Part shown: positions 53,407 to 58,000 of the stretch, one piece after another
Position numbering within the stretch: the first letter of the stretch is position 1
How the letters are laid out: every line of letters begins with the position of its first letter
From: Adiantum capillus-veneris
Lineage: Eukaryota; Streptophyta; Polypodiopsida; Polypodiales; Pteridaceae
Length of the DNA stretch: 58,000 nt
Direction of reading: 5' to 3'
Assembly (NCBI GenBank): GCA_014529385.2
Contig: CM043944.1
Location: 86,457,884 to 86,515,883, forward strand
Notes under the pieces: generated by a model
What the model was told of the DNA's origin: nothing
Seen by the model: only the letters and a program-made list of their open reading frames with translations
Databases searched by the model: none
Made by a program: the position numbers and the translations under genes

Positions 53407-53613
53407 TTTTCTTTTGACACTAACCATTTCTATTGTAAACATGCATTGTCATTCAAAGTGATTTGTAAAGGGAACAATTATTAGTCCCATGGATCAAGTT
53501 TGGTCTATTTTGGAGTATTTTTTAATTTTGAGTGATTTTATTGAGTTTTTAAATTTTTAAAAAGTTTAAGTACTATATAAGTCAAAACTCACAACTTAAA
53601 GTTCATTTCTTGT
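53407..53613. other. AT-rich spacer
   Basis: AT-rich, no coding signal. Confidence 0.4.
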
Positions 53614-54600
53614 TTGCACATTTTAGAAGATCCTCCCAAGCCCAAACATACACGCACTTATATCTTGCACAACATGGACGATACACAAGAGCACACCACC
53701 ACGCACAACCATGACACCACTTCCACTGACACTGAAAATCCACAACCAACACCTCATACAAAATCCACCGCTTCAAATCCAAGTCCTCAACCGCAAGAAA
53801 AAGCTCCAAACACCCAACCACTCCCCCAACCTTTGACTACAGAGGATCAAAACACCATGCGGTAGATTTTCGGTGATCTCCAACCACTACAGCATGCAAA
53901 TTGCACACCTCTACGGGATCTCGGACAATTTGTAGCTCTTAACAAACCAACACAAGAAACAAGACCTGGAGCTCAAGCAACGGTAGCATCTGAAGCTCAA
54001 GCAACAACAACACCTGAAGCTGAAGCAACGGCTGCACCTGAAGCTCAAGCAACCGCAACTGCGCCGCGAAAATTCCCCCTACGGATCAAAAAAAGGGTGA
54101 TCAAAGTAATACCAGGTGATCCTGTTTCAATAGCACGAGATGCCAAGACGAGGAAGAGAATGAGAGAGATAGAAAAGAAAGAGGAAGTAGATAGAAAAGC
54201 ACAGAGATTGCATGAAGAAAATAGAAGGCAGAGAGAGCAAGAAGAATGGCAGAGAGCCAAGGCTGAGAGAGCCCACTTGGCTAATTTACAAGCACGAGTA
54301 GAGGTAGAGAGGAGAGCGAAAGAGGATAGAGCTTAGGCCGCCCAATAAGCAAAGCTCCAGACCTTCAGAAATTCCTCAGAGAGCAAAACAACGTGCGAGA
54401 AAGAAAAAGGACAAGCTCACATCTGAAGAGCAACAAGCCCAAGAAGAGAGGAGAAAAAAGTACAAAAATGACACTTCTCAATGGGCCACAAAAGTGGCTC
54501 CTCCACCACCGCCAACAGCGCAGAAGAAACGGTGATGGAAGCCTGACACATTGGCTCTATGTGAGATCCAAAAATATCAAAAGAGCACCAAGCCAATAAT
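53614..54600 (+). pseudogene. Unassigned repeat and charged-helix protein remnant
   Basis: Thr/Pro/Gln-rich start (MDDTQEHTTTHNHDTTSTDT), stop at 53863, then an octapeptide repeat PEAQATxx, then KKRVIKVIPGDPVSIARDAK and a highly charged helix of about 70 residues (RMREIEKKEEVDRKAQRLHE), stop near 54334 and more basic sequence. May be a second ORF of the same mobile unit as 50682-53406. No domain recognised. Confidence 0.4.
53968..54063 (+). repeat. 24-bp coding minisatellite
   Basis: Four units of 24 bp (53968, 53992, 54016, 54040) each with GAAGCTCAAGCAAC or a near variant; encodes Glu-Ala-Gln-Ala-Thr based octapeptides. Confidence 0.8.
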
Positions 54601-54984
54601 AACAAAGGAAACTTTCTCTCTGGTGGTAAGAGAAATAATGGACGAATATTCAGATTCTGTTACACGTAGCCAGCGTGCAGTTCTATTGGTCTTGCAGGAT
54701 GCCACCAAGGACATTTTGGTGTAGTTGCTCCAAGATGGTATATCTTGTATGGTGCATGCAAAGCGAGTTACTCTAAAAAATACAGATCTAGCTCTAGGGA
54801 TCAATATGAGGAATGAAGGGTGCCTCCATAAGAATTAGTTTCCCCATGTAACCTCTGTTTATGAGATTTGTAATCTTTTGATATTATATGAATGAGTCAA
54901 TTTTCTACCATTCGGTGTAACTCTTATAGTTAATTGTGTACTTTCTATTTTTGAAGTATTTGGATTAATCAAGTAATTAGATTT
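54601..54984. other. Intergenic DNA before MITE
   Basis: Little is visible. The plus strand has weak coding-like runs to about 54835 in line with the upstream remnant, then AT-rich DNA. Confidence 0.3.
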
Positions 54985-55228
54985 CACCTCCTCGACCATC
55001 CAAGCACCAGTATGACACGTGGACACCTGCCGGTGAATATTTTGCAAAACAGAGCCGTTACGGGTGCATGCGGAGGCCGTGGGACAACCAAAATGCACGC
55101 CGATGACCAACGATGCCAAATCGGCCCAAAAAAGGCCCTGTGTGCCACGACACACATGGGTCCGTTTCTCAAAATATTCACCGGCAGGCGTCCCACGTCA
55201 GACGGGTGCTTGGAGGGTCAAGGAGGTG
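54985..55228. mobile_element. Foldback MITE with about 65-bp terminal inverted repeats
   Basis: The left arm from CACCTCCTCGACC through GCCGGTGAATATTTTG (to about 55050) is matched by the reverse complement of the right arm, CACCTCCTTGACC to GCCGGTGAATATTTTG (55228 to about 55160), at roughly 85% by eye. The unit is 244 bp, GC-rich against AT-rich flanks, with no coding capacity. No clear target duplication, so the superfamily is open. Confidence 0.75.
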
Positions 55229-55386
55229 TGAACGCGTCGAAAAAAAGATTTATTGGCCAATATGTGCAATAAAAAAAAAGTACGGGAAGTCACAAAAAAA
55301 TACAGAAGACAAAATTACTATATATTGCTTTGGATATTACATCATGACTGGTTGGTTTTCTTGTAAATTACATCTTTTGGTACATG
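55229..55386. other. AT-rich spacer
   Basis: AT-rich DNA with A-runs; nothing recognised. Confidence 0.4.
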
Positions 55387-56923
55387 TCAAATGACAGAGT
55401 TGACACCAAAGGTTTTGACAATATCCTCTGGGTTTGTCACCCCTTGACCTAGGCTTAAGGCACAATGGGAGAGGACTGACCTAGGGTGCTTTCCTGTAAA
55501 GGCATACAATGCCGCCTCTCGATCCACCAAGATACACTTGTGAGCATTAAGGGTAAGAGAATCTTCAGCAAGGATGGCACTTAATGCCTTGCACTTGAGC
55601 AGCTTCACAGAACCATGCTTGGAGAACTCTATGTGTGCAGCTCAAAGAACGGATGGCCCCAGATGGCCAAGGTAGTGCCACAGGGAGCTATCTCTACCCA
55701 TAGGAACATTGCGTGAACCACCAGTACACATTGCAAACTTATCAGCATGGTATGCGGTCTGCAAACATTTTAAACAACTTCAACACTTGCTATAGGATAC
55801 AATAGACTATCGATAAACTTAAAAAGTGGTTACCTCAGTTTCCTCATCCATCTCTTCAAGAGTTTTCCTTGTAAGGTCGATGCTAGAGCAATCTTTTCCA
55901 CCCATTATGATCAACAGCTTGTGTGGAAGAAAAGTCCTTTCCGGGATGCTATCATAAAATGAGGCACATGATTTGATTTCCATAAGTTTATTTTCCATGG
56001 TTTGTACCAAATTCTGTTTGTTTTCACTAGGGAGGAATGAGAGGCTTGGTGGGAGACCTTGGTCTTCAAAGTCAATTTGAAAGTTGATCTTCTCTTTCTT
56101 TCCATTGGGATCTTTCATGCCCACATAGATAGCGATCACTGAGAGCGACTCATCTTCTCTGAGTCCTAGTGTCTTTGCAATGTCATCAAGGAACAAGAAG
56201 TGACGACCATACACCACCACTGCATGCAAAGTGAGAATTTGGAGGTCAGGAACTTCCTCCAACACCTTGTCTCCCTCTATCATCCGATCTTCCTCCCTAC
56301 TGGAGCTGGGATCTTGCAAGAGGATGAGTGCCATAGATGCTTCAGCCTACCCATCAACCTCTTCATTAAATTCATTTGATTCCTCCATAATGGTTACAGG
56401 AGGTTTCTCGTTGGCCTTTTCCTTTGATTTTTCCTTCTCCATGCCCTCAAGCACAAGCAAGACCACAACCATGTCCCAAGAGATGAACTGGGTGCCTATG
56501 CCCCCCATGCCCAAGTCTATGAGGTCATCCTCATCCTCTGTCCTATAGTCCTGCTCAGTAAGCCCTTTTGTAAACCTCAACAAGCGATAACGAAAGTTTT
56601 TGTCACTCGCATAGAGGTGTTTGAGAAAATCCACTGGCAACCACGCCATGTTGGATCCTTCAAAGACTATTGCATATTATTCCATGTGCTCCATCATGTA
56701 GTCAAGAAAGCTATGGCATCCCTCTACATGAAGGTTAGCAGTAGCATGCATGTCAATCGTCCCCTCAAACACACTGACTAGTTCATGTGCACGATATGCA
56801 AGTCCTATCTTCTGTAGTTGTGTGAGAAGTGCATCAAAAGATGTTTCCATGGAGGCACTATCAGGCTTAGGCCATTCCATACTCTGCAAGGTTGGTGGAT
56901 GAACCGGAGAAAGATTACCATAC
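55387..56923 (-). pseudogene. Intron-containing pseudogene, unknown family
   Basis: Exon 1 (56923-55834) is one open frame broken by TAA at 56677 and TAG at 56347. The intron 55833-55759 (75 bp) has GTAACC at its start and TTTGCAG at its end and is phase 0. Exon 2 (55758-55387) continues with CTGGSRNVPMGRDSSLWHYL, a TGA at 55642, and ends at TGA 55387. Recognisable stretches: FRYRLLRFTKGL, RHFLFLDDIAKTLGL, LPHKLLIIMGGKDCSS. About 487 codons. The 5' end is cut by the LTR at 56924. All three stops are one C-to-T or G-to-A change from a sense codon. Function unknown. Confidence 0.6.
55759..55833 (-). other. Intron of the pseudogene
   Basis: 75 bp, GT...AG on the minus strand, AT-rich with a T-rich 3' end; splicing keeps the reading frame. 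Confidence 0.6.
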
Positions 56924-58000
56924 TGTAACATTTAATGGCCTAGTAACTTGTGTGTAGTAGAAAATAGCATGAACATAGTGAGCATTTAATTAGAATAGAT
57001 TCCTACTGAGCATAACAAGAGTGCTTGGGTGGAGAGAGAAACAACAAGCATAATACATAGTTAGATAGGCAAGAAAAATACATCAAAATAGAGAGAAATT
57101 AAGCTATTGACAATAGTTGAGGACCAGATTTTCATGGAGCCGGTCCCCCCTCGAAAAGGCTTTGCATTATAAATTTTCCTTATCAAGGGAGATATTTTAC
57201 AATACAATTCTTTGTGTTCCTTCAGAAACTAGCTAGTGCAATGAAAATGGAAACTTCAAGCACTAAGCAAAAACTTAGTAAACACAACATCAATTCCCTC
57301 ACGGTCTCAGACCCAAGACCTCACACACCTTCGAAGATGGTGAGAGCTAGCGGGGTATGAGAGTACATTGAGAGTAAGAAGGAGTAGTCTTATGAGAAAG
57401 ATGTACATCTCCTCACATAATCACTCATATTAGCATAGCATATCTTAGTAATTAGCATGGTAGAGGAGATGAGCATGCATTGAAGCTTGGCTCTTGGTTG
57501 GATTTGCATCACAAAGACAAGAGTTGTTGCTGTAGGCCTCCCTTCTCACAATCTTGGAGTAGGTGATAAGCTTTTCATTAAAGCTTGAGAAGGAGAGAGA
57601 GAGTCTTCTTGATTCACACATGAGCTAGTGTGAGTGTGTGTGGAATAATGACTTGAGAAAATCAGCCCCCTCTCTCTCTTGGTCGACTCCTCATGCTATT
57701 TCCTCTTGCTAGCTTCCCATTGGACCCCTTCTAGGCTTAGCCAATAGGATTTGAGGAGAATAAGTGATAGTCTTCTGACATGTGTCCCCCTTTCCCCTTT
57801 TGTGAGAGCTTTAGGTAATCAATAAATGCAACTAATCTCTCATTGGACGCCTTTGTCTCCTGGCCAATAGGAATCAGGCAAGCCATTGGTGGGCTGCTGA
57901 AAGCTCATTGGTCCCCTTGGGAGACTGTCCAATAGTCTTCTAGAGAGCTTAAATCTTATTGGTTCTTTTATTAAGTGTTTTTAAATGAATTAAACTAGAT
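56924..58000 (-). repeat. LTR of a second A-family element (partial)
   Basis: TGTAACATTTAATGGCCTAG at its left edge and more than 1 kb aligned with both A LTRs, in the same orientation, including the CCAAT pairs. No PBS lies to its left, so this is an outer edge: the 3' LTR of a minus-strand element or a solo LTR. Runs off the window. Confidence 0.85.

Overview
The window is plant nuclear DNA made almost entirely of nested LTR retrotransposons. Evidence for a land plant: primer-binding sites matching plant initiator-Met and Asp tRNAs, a chromodomain Ty3/gypsy element, long GA/CT microsatellites, a CT-rich plant-type leader and a short GT-AG intron. The gypsy proteins look like the non-chromovirus plant branch (Athila/Tat-like) but do not fit a textbook angiosperm family, so a large-genome non-flowering plant (fern or gymnosperm) is plausible; this is a weak inference. 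No intact host gene is visible.

Layout. (1) Element D, minus strand, is a very large old gypsy element and the substrate for most of the rest. Its partial 3' LTR is at 1-642, fragments of its last ORF at 643-688 and 8970-9385, its pol/gag body at 14962-26074, its leader at 25248-26074 and 45192-46311, and its PBS and a stub of 5' LTR at 46312-46411. (2) Element A, minus strand, 689-8969, is a decayed chromovirus with 1.6-kb LTRs sitting in D's last ORF. (3) Element B, plus strand, about 9386-14961, is a 5'-truncated relative of D without reverse transcriptase or integrase but with a 3' LTR. (4) Element C, plus strand, 26075-45186, is a complete 19.1-kb element inserted in D's leader, with LTRs about 2% diverged and a near-perfect 5-bp target duplication. 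(5) Element G, plus strand, 46412-49675, is a gag fragment of the C type. (6) 49676-54860 has a promoter-like CT-rich stretch, a 46-C run and decayed ORFs that I cannot assign. (7) A 244-bp foldback MITE lies at 54985-55228. (8) A minus-strand intron-containing pseudogene lies at 55387-56923. (9) An LTR of the A family runs from 56924 off the window.

The notable system is the C/D family. Its order is LTR - PBS - palindrome array - gag - protease 1 - RT - RNase H - extra 111-aa zinc module - integrase (own zinc module, then core) - protease 2 - W-x-P-K repeat tail - internal polypurine tract - (in C) second palindrome array - 1091-aa coiled-coil ORF - 3' polypurine tract - LTR. Three parts are duplicated inside the element: the retropepsin, the integrase zinc-binding module (two 111-aa units with a 15-aa linker in both C and D) and, in C, the leader array. 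The arrays consist of 24-bp CGCG-centred palindromes about 284 bp apart in diverged DNA. C and its relative G share one palindrome sequence and D has another of the same length, centre and period, which looks like a family-specific recognition or RNA-dimerisation signal. In C the last palindrome lies 165 bp before the gag ATG and 166 bp before the 1091-aa ORF's ATG, so the two long ORFs appear to share a duplicated control leader.
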